Shown: piece by piece, positions 51,497 through 61,287 of the stretch
How positions within the stretch are numbered: position 1 is the first letter of the stretch
How the letters are laid out: every line of letters starts with the position of its first letter
From: Pseudomonas promysalinigenes
GTDB lineage: Bacteria > Pseudomonadota > Gammaproteobacteria > Pseudomonadales > Pseudomonadaceae
Assembly: GCF_014269025.2 (NCBI RefSeq)
Contig: NZ_CP077094.1
Span: 248,001-312,000, forward strand
Reading direction: 5' to 3'
DNA: 64,000 bases
Made by a program: the position numbers and the translations under genes
Notes under the pieces: model-generated
Told to the model about the DNA's origin: nothing
Seen by the model: the letters and a program-made list of their open reading frames with translations, nothing else
The model's database searches: none

Positions 51497-53727
51497 CGCT
51501 TGAACAGCCCCTTGAGCGCGTCTTTCAATTCTGGGCTCACTTTGTCTCCAAGTTTTTCATCGATCTTGTCTTTGAGGCGGTTGCCAGCAAGCTTGGCTGC
51601 GACTTTGCCCAGGCCATCCTGGTCCAGGCGGCAAGCCTTGGCGCCCAGCTCCAGCGGGCCGCGGCAGCGCAGCGGCACTTCAACACCGACGTAGCGCTCA
51701 TTGACCTGGCAGGCCGGGTCCGGCATGGCGCGCTGGTCGCCTTCGACGATCACCCCAACGTTGTAGTCCATGCCCAGCACGCGCAGGTCGAGGTCACCCT
51801 GGCCGTTGACGGTCAGGCCCGGGATGCGGGCTTTGAGGTCTGGGTTGCTGGCCACGCCATTGCGAATCACCAGGCTGCCGCGCAGTTCCTGGAACGGGGT
51901 GTCCTTGCCGCGAGGTTCGCCACTGAGGTGCTTGCGGTTGAGGGTGGCGATGGCCTGGCAGAGTTGCTGCTCCAGGTTGGCATTGACCAGCACACCGTCG
52001 TTGATGGTGAAGTTTGCGCTGCCGTTGAGGTTGTCGACCAGTGCCTTCTGGCTGTTGCCGGTGGCGGTCAGGTCGCTGTTCAGGGTCAGCAGGCCTTTGA
52101 CCGGTGGGGTCTGCGACTTGCCTTCGGCCTTGATGAAGTGTTCGACCGGGACGCGGTTGATCTTGGTGTTCAAGCCCAGCTGCGGCACGGCAGGGCGCAC
52201 GTCGATATTGCCCTTGGCCTCGAAGGAGCCGTTGTACAGGCCCCCGCGCAAGGCCTGCAAGGTCACCAGGCCGCCCTGTGCGCTAGCCTGCAACTGGGCG
52301 TCGCTGATGGGCAGCTTGTCCAGCGTCAGCGAGCCGAAGGCCAGGTCGGCCTGCAGGTCGAGCCCGCGCAGGCGGTCGACCGGGAGCAGTTTGTCCTGGC
52401 TCCAGGCCACCTGGGTCGGGGCGTCGGGCAACGGCGAGCTGCCGGCACCGGCCACGGCGCTGGCTTCCTGTTGCTGAACCTCGGCCTGGCGCGCAGCAGT
52501 GGCCCCCTTGGCTTGCTCGCTCTTGGCAGGCATGTAGCGGTCGGCGTCGAAGGTGTCACCTTTGAGCTGCAGGCGCAGGGCCTGTTTGGCAAAGTCTTCG
52601 ATGGCCACGCGGCCGGTGAAGGTGCTGTCATCGAGTTTCACGGCAAGGTCAGCCAGTGTCAGGCTGGTTGGGGTGCCTTGCAGGCGGGTGACCAGCTCCA
52701 GCTTGTCGAATGCGGCCGCGTCCTGGGTGGCCGGCAGTGGGTGGCCGATGCCGTCGAGGAAGCTGCGCAGGTCGAACTGGGCGATGGACAGCCCACCGCT
52801 GAGCTGCGGTTGCTTGTCGAGGTCGCGCAGGTTCAGCTCACCGAGTGCCCGCAGTTGGTTGGCAGACACTTTAAGGCCGCTCCACGACGCCACGTTGGCG
52901 CCCATGTCGACCAGCAGTTGGCCCTGGGCACCAAAGGTGACGGTCTTGCCACCGGTCGGCTCACCCGAAGTTTCGCCGCTCAGGCGCATGTCTTCGAAGT
53001 TGTAGCGCTTGAGCGCGCGGTCGAAACGCAACTGCCCGGCAAGCTCCGTGCGGGCCTTGATCGCTGGCTGGCTGGCGCTGAGGAAAGCGCTGGCCTTCAG
53101 GGCGATGTTGGCGCCTTCGTGAACGGGGCCCGTGCTCAGCTGGATGCTTTCGGCGCTGTAACTTTGGCCGCTCTTGGCATCGGTGTACTGCACCCGGGCG
53201 TTGTTCACGGTGAGGCTGTCGATATCCAGCTTGACTGCGCGTTCGCTGCTCTGAGCAGGCTTGGCCGGCTGCTCGGCAGGCGCCTGGGCAGGCGCATCGG
53301 CAGCGCCCTGGTTTGCCGTCGGCAGCGGCTTGCCGATGTCTTCCCAGTTGCCATGGCCGTTTTCGTCGCGCGCCAGGGTCAGGTTCAGCCCCTCGACCCG
53401 CACATCGCTCATCTGCACTTCGCGGCGCAGCAATGGCAGCACGCGTACAGACAACCCAAGCATCTGCAAGTCGGCGAATGGCGCTTGCGGGTTGGTCAGC
53501 GTCGCGATGCTGGCGTCATGCAACTCCAGGCCCAGCCATGGGAACAGGCTCCAGCCGATGTCGCCGTTGAGGGTGAGCTCGACGTGGGCCTTGTCGCGCG
53601 CCAGTTGGCGGATCTCGTCTTTATAGTCGTTGGGATCGAACAAGTGGGTCAGGGCGAAGCCCAGCGCCACAATGATCAGCAGCAACCCGAGAAGCCCCAG
53701 TCCCAGGATTTTGCCGAACGCTTTCAT
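51493..53727 (-). CDS. AsmA-family envelope protein
   Basis: A 744-residue protein with an N-terminal signal anchor (ILGLGLLGLLLIIVALGFAL) and the AsmA start LTHLFDPNDYKDEIRQLARD. The long repetitive beta-rich body and the C-terminal AsmA region (VDNLNGSANFTINDGVLVNA) are typical of these bridge-like proteins, which span the periplasm and influence outer-membrane phospholipid transport. It is first in an overlapping operon with mutY and yggX. The precise role is unknown. Confidence 0.88.
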   Translation of the reverse strand: MKAFGKILGLGLLGLLLIIVALGFALTHLFDPNDYKDEIRQLARDKAHVELTLNGDIGWSLFPWLGLELHDASIATLTNPQAPFADLQMLGLSVRVLPLLRREVQMSDVRVEGLNLTLARDENGHGNWEDIGKPLPTANQGAADAPAQAPAEQPAKPAQSSERAVKLDIDSLTVNNARVQYTDAKSGQSYSAESIQLSTGPVHEGANIALKASAFLSASQPAIKARTELAGQLRFDRALKRYNFEDMRLSGETSGEPTGGKTVTFGAQGQLLVDMGANVASWSGLKVSANQLRALGELNLRDLDKQPQLSGGLSIAQFDLRSFLDGIGHPLPATQDAAAFDKLELVTRLQGTPTSLTLADLAVKLDDSTFTGRVAIEDFAKQALRLQLKGDTFDADRYMPAKSEQAKGATAARQAEVQQQEASAVAGAGSSPLPDAPTQVAWSQDKLLPVDRLRGLDLQADLAFGSLTLDKLPISDAQLQASAQGGLVTLQALRGGLYNGSFEAKGNIDVRPAVPQLGLNTKINRVPVEHFIKAEGKSQTPPVKGLLTLNSDLTATGNSQKALVDNLNGSANFTINDGVLVNANLEQQLCQAIATLNRKHLSGEPRGKDTPFQELRGSLVIRNGVASNPDLKARIPGLTVNGQGDLDLRVLGMDYNVGVIVEGDQRAMPDPACQVNERYVGVEVPLRCRGPLELGAKACRLDQDGLGKVAAKLAGNRLKDKIDEKLGDKVSPELKDALKGLFKR

Positions 53728-54149
53728 GGGCGAGTCCTTGTAGTCTGTAGTGTGAATTCCGAACGCCAGAGTATAGCGCCGCAGGGGAGGGCCCTGCTTG
53801 ATCGGCGCACGATGCAGGGCGAATCAGGTGGTTTGGAGGTTCGACAGTTGTGGTTGCGCCAGTTCCTTCACGGCTGGATTCTTCGCCGGTGGCTCGCCTG
53901 GGAGAGTCATCAAAGCTTTTGCGCGCGAAGCGGTCGGCAGTGAAATACCGATTCAGCGTTGGCAAAAATAACGATATCAGATTGCTTTCATGTCACCTGT
54001 GAGCTGGTACTCTTGTGCCGCTTTGCGGCGTGGCCGCGACCCATTGTCGCGGGCCGTTACCCAAGGATAAGGCCCTTCGCCCTGCGTGCGAGTACAAGAG
54101 CCTGGGACGATATCCGCCGGCACTGTCTACCTACAAAAGGATCGAATCC
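53728..54149. other. Divergent intergenic region between asmA-family and OFA transporter genes
   Basis: About 420 bases without a gene. It should carry promoters for both directions. I see no clear consensus promoter or strong hairpin apart from small GC-rich repeats near 54022–54050. Confidence 0.4.
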
Positions 54150-55808
54150 ATGAGCACTACAATCGGGGCGGGGGGGGTGGCCAGCGCGCCAAGTTTCCTG
54201 TCCAAGGAGCGCATCATCGCCCGGCCGGGCTTCAACCGCTGGCTGGTTCCGCCCGCGGCCCTGGCCATTCACCTGTGCATCGGCATGGCCTACGGCTTCT
54301 CGGTATTCTGGCTGCCGCTGTCTCAAGCCATCGGCATCACCGCGCCTGTGGCCTGTTCGGCGGACATGGGCTTCATCGCCCGTATGTTCAGCGCGCAATG
54401 CGACTGGCCGATCTCGATGCTGAGCTGGATCTATACCCTGTTCTTCGTCTTCCTCGGCTGCTCGGCGGCGGTGCTCGGCGGCTGGCTGGAACACGCAGGC
54501 CCTCGTAAGGCTGGCCTGGTGTCGGCGCTGTGCTGGTGCGGCGGCATGCTGATTTCTGCCATTGGTGTGAAGACACACCAGCTGTGGCTGATGTGGCTGG
54601 GGTCGGGGGTCATTGGCGGTATCGGCCTTGGGCTTGGCTATATTTCGCCGGTTTCGACACTGATCAAATGGTTCCCGGACAAACGCGGCATGGCCACTGG
54701 CATGGCGATCATGGGCTTTGGCGGCGGCGCGATGGTTGGCGCACCCCTGGCTACCGCGCTGATGGGCCATTTTGGCAACGAGCATGAAGTGGGCGTGTGG
54801 CAGAGCTTCGTCGTCATGGCTGCGATCTATTTCGTGTTCATGACCGCAGGTGCCCTGGCTTACCGCGTGCCGCCCACCGGCTGGAAGCCTGAGGGCTGGA
54901 CTGCACCGGTCAAAAAAGCCAACGCGATGGTCACCGACCGCCACGTCCACGTCAGCGTGGCTTGGAAAACTCCGCAGTTTGCGCTGATCTGGCTGGTCCT
55001 GTGCCTGAACGTTTCGGCGGGTATCGGCATTCTCGGCATGGCATCGCCACTGCTGCAGGAAGTATTCGCCGGCAAGCTGCTGGGCAACGAGCTGACCTTC
55101 AGCGAACTGAACGCTGCGCAACTGGCGCAAATCGCTGCCATCGCCGCCGGCTTCACTGGCCTGCTCAGCCTGTTCAACATCGGCGGCCGGTTCTTCTGGG
55201 CGTCGTTCTCCGACTACATTGGCCGCAAGAACACCTACTTCGCCTTCTTCGCCCTGGGCGTTGGGTTGTACAGCCTGGTGCCGAACATGGGCCACTTGGG
55301 CAATGTGGCGCTGTTCGTGGCGGCGTTCTGCATCATTCTGTCGATGTACGGCGGTGGCTTCGCTACCGTGCCAGCCTACCTGGCCGACCTGTTCGGTACA
55401 CAGATGGTCGGCGCCATCCACGGTCGCCTGCTGACCGCCTGGGCTGCTGCTGGCGTGCTGGGCCCAGTGCTGATCACCTATCTGCGTGAGTACCAGTTGG
55501 CGGCGGGCGTGGAACGTGCCGCGGCCTACGACATGACGCTGTACATCCTCGCCGGCCTGCTGGTGTTGGGCTTTATCTGCAACATGCTGGTGCGCCCGGT
55601 GGCCGACAAGCATTTCATGAGCGATGCCGAACTGGCTGCCGAGCGTGCGCTTAGCCACGACAAAGGTGCCGAAGGTGCGCGCTCGCTGGAATGGCACCCA
55701 GCCCCTGGCAGCCTGCCGCTGGTGCTGATCGCCTGGGCCGTGGTGGTGATTCCGCTGGCGTGGGGTATTTGGATCACCTTGCAGAAGACCGCTGTGCTGT
55801 TCCACTGA
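54150..55808 (+). CDS. MFS transporter of the oxalate/formate antiporter (OFA) family
   Basis: A 552-residue inner-membrane protein with about twelve membrane segments. Family features include FNRWLVPPAALAIHLCIGMA, YGFSVFWLPLSQAIG, the major-facilitator loop KWFPDKRGMATGMAIMGFGG and DYIGRKNTYFAFFALG. It is longer than oxalate antiporters because of a linker at its C-terminus before one more hydrophobic segment. OFA members exchange small organic acids such as formate or oxalate; the substrate here is unknown. AAGGAT lies before the ATG. An antisense open frame over the same DNA is a coding shadow. Confidence 0.87.
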   Translation: MSTTIGAGGVASAPSFLSKERIIARPGFNRWLVPPAALAIHLCIGMAYGFSVFWLPLSQAIGITAPVACSADMGFIARMFSAQCDWPISMLSWIYTLFFVFLGCSAAVLGGWLEHAGPRKAGLVSALCWCGGMLISAIGVKTHQLWLMWLGSGVIGGIGLGLGYISPVSTLIKWFPDKRGMATGMAIMGFGGGAMVGAPLATALMGHFGNEHEVGVWQSFVVMAAIYFVFMTAGALAYRVPPTGWKPEGWTAPVKKANAMVTDRHVHVSVAWKTPQFALIWLVLCLNVSAGIGILGMASPLLQEVFAGKLLGNELTFSELNAAQLAQIAAIAAGFTGLLSLFNIGGRFFWASFSDYIGRKNTYFAFFALGVGLYSLVPNMGHLGNVALFVAAFCIILSMYGGGFATVPAYLADLFGTQMVGAIHGRLLTAWAAAGVLGPVLITYLREYQLAAGVERAAAYDMTLYILAGLLVLGFICNMLVRPVADKHFMSDAELAAERALSHDKGAEGARSLEWHPAPGSLPLVLIAWAVVVIPLAWGIWITLQKTAVLFH

Positions 55809-56020
55809 TGGGGCCAGCCTGAGCGCATCACTGGGGCCTGTGAGGGCCCCTTTACGGCTGGAGCAGGTAGGTCGGCCAGTTGCTTGGCAAGGTGTGTCGA
55901 ACCTGGCAGCGCCGACTTTACCCACCCATGCCTAATGCCATATGTCATCCGCGTTTCAAGCCGGCGCGTTCTGGGCCTATAATGGAGCCCTTTTCGCCCA
56001 ATGATTTTGCGGAGCTGGTG

Positions 56021-56614
56021 ATGGTCGAACGTAAGGCTTCCGTCGAGCGCAATACCCTGGAAACCCAGGTCAAGTGCTCGATCAACCTCGATGGCAGTGG
56101 CAAGGCCCGATTCGATATCGGTGTGCCTTTCCTTGAACACATGCTGGACCAGATCGCCCGTCATGGGTTGATCGATCTGGATATCGAGTGCAAGGGCGAC
56201 CTGCATATCGACGATCACCATACCGTCGAAGACGTCGGTATCACCCTGGGCATGGCATTCGCCCAGGCCATTGGCGACAAGAACGGCATCTTCCGCTACG
56301 GCCACGCCTACGTGCCGTTGGACGAAGCGCTGTCACGCGTGGTCATCGACTTCTCCGGCCGCCCAGGCCTGCAGATGCACGTGCCATACACCCGCGCCTC
56401 GGTAGGCGGCTTCGATGTCGACCTGTTCCAGGAGTTCTTCCAGGGCTTCGTCAACCACGCCTTGGTGACCTTGCACATCGACAACCTGCGTGGGCACAAC
56501 ACTCACCACCAGATCGAAACCGTGTTCAAGGCATTCGGCCGCGCCCTGCGCATGGCCGTGACGCTCGACGAGCGCATGGCCGGGCAGATGCCGTCGACCA
56601 AAGGGTGCCTGTAA
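56021..56614 (+). CDS. hisB: HisB, imidazoleglycerol-phosphate dehydratase
   Basis: A 197-residue monofunctional dehydratase beginning [20 protein letters not shown]. Metal-binding motifs are [13 protein letters not shown] (about residues 65–77) and [20 protein letters not shown] (about 163–182). Sixth step of histidine synthesis. GGAG eight bases before 56021 decides the start over an upstream in-frame ATG. The hisH ATG follows its stop directly. Confidence 0.96.
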   Translation: MVERKASVERNTLETQVKCSINLDGSGKARFDIGVPFLEHMLDQIARHGLIDLDIECKGDLHIDDHHTVEDVGITLGMAFAQAIGDKNGIFRYGHAYVPLDEALSRVVIDFSGRPGLQMHVPYTRASVGGFDVDLFQEFFQGFVNHALVTLHIDNLRGHNTHHQIETVFKAFGRALRMAVTLDERMAGQMPSTKGCL

Positions 56615-57253
56615 ATGCAGACGGTAGCGGTAATCGACTATGGCATGGGCAACCTGCACTCGGTAGCCAAGGCGCTGGAGCATGTTGGCGCCGGTAAGGT
56701 GCTGGTCACCAGCGACGCGGCGGTGATCCGCGAGGCTGACCGTGTGGTGTTCCCCGGTGTGGGCGCGATCCGTGACTGCATGGCTGAAATCCGCCGCCTG
56801 GGCTTCGACAGCCTGGTGCGCGAAGTGAGCCAGGATCGCCCGTTCCTCGGCATCTGCGTTGGCATGCAGGCGTTGCTCGAGCACAGCGAAGAGAACGACG
56901 GTGTCGACTGCATCGGCCTGTTCCCTGGCCAAGTGCGTTTCTTCGGCAAAGACCTGAAAGAAGACGGCGAGCACCTGAAGGTGCCGCACATGGGCTGGAA
57001 CGAAGTCAGCCAGACCATCGACCACCCGCTGTGGCACGACATTCCAGACCGTGCGCGTTTCTACTTCGTGCACAGCTACTACATCAATGCCGGCAAACCG
57101 AGCCAGGTAGTCGGCCGTGGCCACTATGGCGTCGACTTCGCTGCAGCCTTGGCCGATGGCTCGCGCTTTGCCGTGCAGTTCCACCCCGAGAAAAGCCACA
57201 CTCATGGCCTGCAGCTGCTGCAGAACTTCGTTGCCTGGGACGGGCGCTGGTAA
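56615..57253 (+). CDS. hisH: HisH, glutamine amidotransferase subunit of IGP synthase
   Basis: A 212-residue class I glutaminase. The nucleophile Cys lies in [12 protein letters not shown], and the catalytic His and Glu in [20 protein letters not shown]. It supplies ammonia to HisF to make imidazoleglycerol phosphate and AICAR. It abuts hisB and the next gene with no gap. Confidence 0.96.
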   Translation: MQTVAVIDYGMGNLHSVAKALEHVGAGKVLVTSDAAVIREADRVVFPGVGAIRDCMAEIRRLGFDSLVREVSQDRPFLGICVGMQALLEHSEENDGVDCIGLFPGQVRFFGKDLKEDGEHLKVPHMGWNEVSQTIDHPLWHDIPDRARFYFVHSYYINAGKPSQVVGRGHYGVDFAAALADGSRFAVQFHPEKSHTHGLQLLQNFVAWDGRW

Positions 57254-57514
57254 ATGAGCCGTTCGAAGACCAAGGCCCCGACCATCACCCTGGCTGCCCA
57301 AGAGGAACGCGAGGCGCTCGATACGCTCAAGCGCTTTCTCGAAGACCGCTTCGAGCTGCAGCTGGGGTCGTTCGAAGTGGCCGAGGTCCTCGAGCTGTTC
57401 AGCAAACAAATTGCACCCCTTTACTACAACAGGGCGATTGCCGATGTTCAGCTGCACCTCAAGGAGCGGTTCGAGAGCATCGAAAGCGATCTGTGGGCGC
57501 TCGAGAAGCCCTGA
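57254..57514 (+). CDS. DUF2164-family protein inside the his cluster
   Basis: An 86-residue protein (MSRSKTKAPTITLAAQEERE … YYNRAIADVQLHLKERFESI), matching the DUF2164 pattern with a QIAPLYYNRAIADVQ motif. It is soluble and helical. It begins immediately after the hisH stop and lies 27 bases before hisA. No enzymatic role in histidine synthesis is known; the placement only shows co-transcription. Confidence 0.8.
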   Translation: MSRSKTKAPTITLAAQEEREALDTLKRFLEDRFELQLGSFEVAEVLELFSKQIAPLYYNRAIADVQLHLKERFESIESDLWALEKP

Positions 57515-57541
57515 AACCCTAAGAACATACAGGTTCCCAAG

Positions 57542-58279
57542 ATGCTCATTATCCCCGCTATCGATCTGAAGGACGGTGCCTGTGTGCGCCTGCGCCAGGG
57601 CCGCATGGAAGACTCCACGGTATTCTCCGACGACCCGGTGAGCATGGCCGCCAAGTGGGTCGAAGGTGGCTGCCGCCGCCTGCACCTGGTGGACCTCAAT
57701 GGTGCCTTCGAGGGCCAGCCGGTGAATGGTGAAGTGGTCACGGCCATCGCCAAGCGCTACCCGACCCTGCCGATCCAGATCGGCGGCGGCATTCGTTCGC
57801 TGGAAACCATCGAGCACTACGTCAAGGCAGGCGTCAGCTACGTGATCATCGGCACCAAGGCGGTCAAGCAGCCTGAATTCGTCGCCGAGGCGTGCAAGGC
57901 CTTCCCAGGCAAGGTCATCGTCGGCCTGGACGCCAAGGACGGTTTCGTCGCTACCGATGGTTGGGCCGAGGTCAGCTCGGTGCAGGTCATCGACCTGGCC
58001 AAGCGTTTCGAGGCTGATGGTGTTTCGGCGATCGTCTACACCGATATCGCCAAGGACGGCATGATGCAAGGCTGCAATGTGCCGTTCACCAAGGCCCTGG
58101 CCGAAGCGACTTCGATCCCGGTGATCGCCTCGGGTGGCATTCACAACCTGGGCGACATCAAGGCCCTGCTGGACGCCAAAGCGCCGGGCATCATCGGCGC
58201 CATCACTGGCCGTGCCATCTACGAAGGCACCCTCGATGTCGCCGAGGCCCAGGCTTTCTGCGACAACTACCAAGGCTGA
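57542..58279 (+). CDS. hisA: HisA, ProFAR isomerase
   Basis: A 245-residue TIM-barrel beginning [20 protein letters not shown], with catalytic Asp residues in PAIDLKDG and in [16 protein letters not shown], and phosphate loops GGGIRSLE and [10 protein letters not shown]. It carries out the Amadori rearrangement before the HisFH step. It is followed by hisF after ten bases. Confidence 0.96.
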   Translation: MLIIPAIDLKDGACVRLRQGRMEDSTVFSDDPVSMAAKWVEGGCRRLHLVDLNGAFEGQPVNGEVVTAIAKRYPTLPIQIGGGIRSLETIEHYVKAGVSYVIIGTKAVKQPEFVAEACKAFPGKVIVGLDAKDGFVATDGWAEVSSVQVIDLAKRFEADGVSAIVYTDIAKDGMMQGCNVPFTKALAEATSIPVIASGGIHNLGDIKALLDAKAPGIIGAITGRAIYEGTLDVAEAQAFCDNYQG

Positions 58280-58289
58280 GGACTGAACC

Positions 58290-59060
58290 ATGGCACTGGC
58301 CAAGCGCATCATCCCTTGCCTGGACGTGGACAACGGCCGGGTGGTCAAGGGCGTTAAGTTCGAAAACATCCGTGATGCCGGGGACCCGGTGGAAATCGCC
58401 CGCCGCTACAACGAGCAGGGTGCCGACGAAATCACTTTCCTCGACATCACCGCCAGCGTCGACGGCCGCGACACCACCCTGCATACCGTCGAGCGTATGG
58501 CCAGCCAGGTGTTCATCCCGCTGACCGTGGGCGGTGGCGTGCGTACCGTGCAAGACATCCGCAACCTGCTCAACGCCGGTGCCGACAAGGTGTCGATCAA
58601 CACCGCGGCGGTGTTCAACCCGGAATTCGTGGGCGAGGCGGCAGACCGTTTCGGCTCGCAGTGCATCGTTGTGGCCATCGATGCCAAGAAGGTGTCCGGG
58701 CCGGGCGAAGCCCCGCGTTGGGAGATCTTCACCCACGGTGGGCGTAAGCCCACCGGGCTGGATGCCGTTGAATGGGCGAAGAAGATGGAAGGCCTGGGGG
58801 CAGGGGAGATTCTGCTGACCAGCATGGACCAGGACGGCATGAAGAACGGCTTCGACCTTGGGGTTACCCGTGCCATCAGCGATGCGCTGGGGATTCCGGT
58901 GATCGCGTCGGGTGGTGTGGGTAACCTGCAGCATTTGGCTGATGGGATCGTGGAAGGGCACGCCAGTGCGGTGCTGGCGGCCAGTATCTTCCACTTTGGC
59001 GAGTACACGGTGCCTGAGGCCAAGGCCTACATGGCTTCACGCGGGATCGTGGTTCGCTGA
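58290..59060 (+). CDS. hisF: HisF, cyclase subunit of IGP synthase
   Basis: A 256-residue TIM-barrel beginning [20 protein letters not shown]. Catalytic aspartates lie in [12 protein letters not shown] and [14 protein letters not shown], with phosphate loops VGGGVRTV and [10 protein letters not shown]. It works with HisH. It ends the his cluster; a large inverted repeat follows. Confidence 0.97.
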   Translation: MALAKRIIPCLDVDNGRVVKGVKFENIRDAGDPVEIARRYNEQGADEITFLDITASVDGRDTTLHTVERMASQVFIPLTVGGGVRTVQDIRNLLNAGADKVSINTAAVFNPEFVGEAADRFGSQCIVVAIDAKKVSGPGEAPRWEIFTHGGRKPTGLDAVEWAKKMEGLGAGEILLTSMDQDGMKNGFDLGVTRAISDALGIPVIASGGVGNLQHLADGIVEGHASAVLAASIFHFGEYTVPEAKAYMASRGIVVR

Positions 59061-59067
59061 AACATTG

Positions 59068-59178
59068 ATTGGGGCTGCTTTGCAGCCCATCGCGACCTCG
59101 CGGTCGCTCCTACAAAAGCACCCGTGCCCCCCGTAGGAGCGACCGTTAGGTCGCGATGGGCCGCAAAGCGGCCCCAAT
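59068..59178. repeat. 46-bp imperfect inverted repeat (REP pair/bidirectional terminator) between hisF and cbcV
   Basis: The arm at 59068–59113 and the reverse complement of 59133–59178 agree at all but four of 46 positions. Each arm also folds on its own (GGGCTGC-TTT-GCAGCCC and GGGCCGC-AAA-GCGGCCC). Placed between converging genes, it can stop both transcripts. Confidence 0.8.
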
Positions 59179-59182
59179 TGCA

Positions 59183-60361
59183 TCACCCGTGGGTCTTGCC
59201 GAGCAACGCGTGATAAAGCTCGGTATCCCCAAGAATCCCCACCACCTTGTCGTTATCCTGCAGCACCAGCTTGTTACCAGTCTGGTAGCGAATCTGCAGG
59301 GCATCGCGCATGCCGATGTCGGCGTGCACCACCGTGGGCCTGCGCCCCAGCAGTTCCACATCCTGCCCTGGTGCCCAATTCTGCATGTCCAGGCCGTTCT
59401 GGCCCTGGCGCGCACGCTTGAGCGAACCGCCCTCACCCAGGTCCAGCCAGGAGTCGATCCCTGGGTCCAGGCAGACCGAGCCGTTGACCCGTTTGCAGTT
59501 GTCCAGGCTGCGCATCAGGCTGCGGCCGCACAGCACATTCAGCGGATTGGTGTGGGCGACGAAGGTACGCACGTATTCATCGGCCGGGTTCAGTACGATC
59601 TCTTCCGGCTTGCTGTACTGGATGATCCGCCCGTCTTTCATGATGGCGATGCGGCTGCCCAGTTTCAGCGCCTCGTCCAGGTCGTGGCTGACGAACACGA
59701 TGGTCTTGCTCAGCTTGGCCTGCAGGCCCAGCAGCTCGTCTTGCAGGCCCTGGCGGATCAGCGGGTCGAGGGCCGAAAACGGTTCGTCCATCAGCAGGAT
59801 GTCGGCATCCATCGCCAGCGCCCGGGCCAGGCCCACACGCTGCTGCATGCCGCCGGAGAGTTCGTCCGGCTTCTTGTTACGCCATTGGGTCAGGCCAACC
59901 AGTTCGAGCTTCTCGTCGACCAGCTTGCGCCGCTCCTTCTCGGGGCGGCCCTGCATTTCCAGGCCAAAGCTGATGTTCTCGCGCACCGTCAGCCACGGCA
60001 TCAGGGCGAACTTCTGGAACACCATGGCGATGCGTTTGGTGCGCATCATCTTAAGTTCGGCCGGGGTGCAGTTGGCGATGTCGATATGCTTGCCTTCGTG
60101 CTCGACGAACAGCTTGCCGCGGCTGACGGTGTTGAGGCCGTTGATGCAGCGCAGCAGGCTCGACTTGCCCGAACCGGACAGGCCCATCAGTACGCAGATC
60201 TCGCCTTTGTTGATATCGAGGTTGGCCTTTTCCACGCCCACCACCAAGCCGGTTTGCTTGAGGATCTGTTCGCGGGTCTTTCCTTGGTCCAGAAGCGACA
60301 GCGCTTCGCGTGGCTTGTTGGAGAAGATGACGTCGACGTCTTCGAATCGAATGATGCTCAT
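59183..60361 (-). CDS. cbcV: CbcV, ATPase of the choline/betaine/carnitine ABC transporter
   Basis: A 392-residue ATPase of the ProV/OpuAA family. Walker A is GLSGSGKSS, signature ELSGGMQQRVGLARAL, Walker B ILLMDEPFSALDPL, and H-loop FVSHDLDEALKL. A CBS-like C-terminal region (about 280–390) follows. Gene order ATPase last, after permease and binding protein, fits cbcXWV of pseudomonads, which import choline, glycine betaine and carnitine. It overlaps the permease gene by four bases. Confidence 0.88.
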   Translation of the reverse strand: MSIIRFEDVDVIFSNKPREALSLLDQGKTREQILKQTGLVVGVEKANLDINKGEICVLMGLSGSGKSSLLRCINGLNTVSRGKLFVEHEGKHIDIANCTPAELKMMRTKRIAMVFQKFALMPWLTVRENISFGLEMQGRPEKERRKLVDEKLELVGLTQWRNKKPDELSGGMQQRVGLARALAMDADILLMDEPFSALDPLIRQGLQDELLGLQAKLSKTIVFVSHDLDEALKLGSRIAIMKDGRIIQYSKPEEIVLNPADEYVRTFVAHTNPLNVLCGRSLMRSLDNCKRVNGSVCLDPGIDSWLDLGEGGSLKRARQGQNGLDMQNWAPGQDVELLGRRPTVVHADIGMRDALQIRYQTGNKLVLQDNDKVVGILGDTELYHALLGKTHG

Positions 60362-61203
60362 GCCTCACCCCTTACCGGCAGTTCCGGTTGCTTGCAGATA
60401 CGGTCGAGCATGATCGCCAGCAGCACGATCGCCAGGCCTGCTTCGAAGCCCAGGGAGATATCGGCGGTGTTCAGTGCGTTGACCACAGGTTTGCCCAGGC
60501 CGTCGGCGCCCACCAGGGCGGCGATCACCACCATCGACAGCGACAGCATGATGCACTGGGTAACGCCGGCAGCGATGCTTGGCATCGCATGCGGCAGTTC
60601 GATACGGGTGAGCAGCTGACGGCGTGAGCAGCCAAACGCCTTGCCGGCGTCCATCAGCTCTTGCGGTACGTCACAGATGCCCAGGTAGGTGAGACGAATT
60701 GGCGCGGCGATGGCGAACACCACCGTCGAAATCAGCCCCGGCACTACGCCGAGGCCGAACAGGGTCAGGGTTGGAATCAGGTAGACGAAGGTCGGCACTG
60801 TCTGCATCAGGTCCAGCACCGGGCGCATGGCGGTATAGAACATTGGCTTGTGCGCGGCGACGATACCCAGCGGCACGCCGATGGCCACGCAAACCACGGT
60901 GGCGAAGCTCACCTGGGCCAGGGTTTCCATGGTTTCCTGCCAGTACCCCAGGTTGAGGATCAGCAGAAACGAAAAGGCGACAAAAGCGGTTAGCGCCCAT
61001 TTGCGCTGAATGAAGTGCGCCAAGGCGGCGAATATGGCAATGAGCACGAATGGGTTGAAAAAGGTCAGGGTGCTGGTGACCCCATGGATCATGAACTCCA
61101 GGCCTCGGGCGATGGCATCGAAGTACGAGGCGCCGTTCTGGGTCAGCCATTCCACGAACGACGCGATGTACTGCCCCAAGGGTATTTTCTGATCGATAAG
61201 CAT
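60358..61203 (-). CDS. cbcW: CbcW, permease of the quaternary-ammonium ABC transporter
   Basis: A 281-residue inner-membrane protein with about six membrane segments and the ATPase-contact loop DAGKAFGCSRRQLLTRIELP. It is a single-domain OpuAB/ProW-type permease. It overlaps cbcV and follows the binding-protein gene by 84 bases. Confidence 0.88.
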   Translation of the reverse strand: MLIDQKIPLGQYIASFVEWLTQNGASYFDAIARGLEFMIHGVTSTLTFFNPFVLIAIFAALAHFIQRKWALTAFVAFSFLLILNLGYWQETMETLAQVSFATVVCVAIGVPLGIVAAHKPMFYTAMRPVLDLMQTVPTFVYLIPTLTLFGLGVVPGLISTVVFAIAAPIRLTYLGICDVPQELMDAGKAFGCSRRQLLTRIELPHAMPSIAAGVTQCIMLSLSMVVIAALVGADGLGKPVVNALNTADISLGFEAGLAIVLLAIMLDRICKQPELPVRGEA

Positions 61204-61287
61204 GATAGCGAGCTTCCACCTGCAAAGATTGAAATCAGTCCGGGGCAGGCACGGTCCTGCCCCGCGGTGTTGCCATGGCGTCTTGCG

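Noticed and set aside
51928..53943. Plus-strand frame of 671 codons opposite the AsmA-family gene
   Set aside because: Antisense shadow without domain resemblance or start signal.
54057..55925. Minus-strand frame of 622 codons opposite the OFA transporter
   Set aside because: Gln/His/Arg-rich low-complexity translation typical of an antisense shadow; it also runs past the gene into the intergenic space.
56333..58369. Minus-strand frame of 678 codons opposite hisB–hisA
   Set aside because: Spans several well-defined his genes on the other strand and has no motif of its own.
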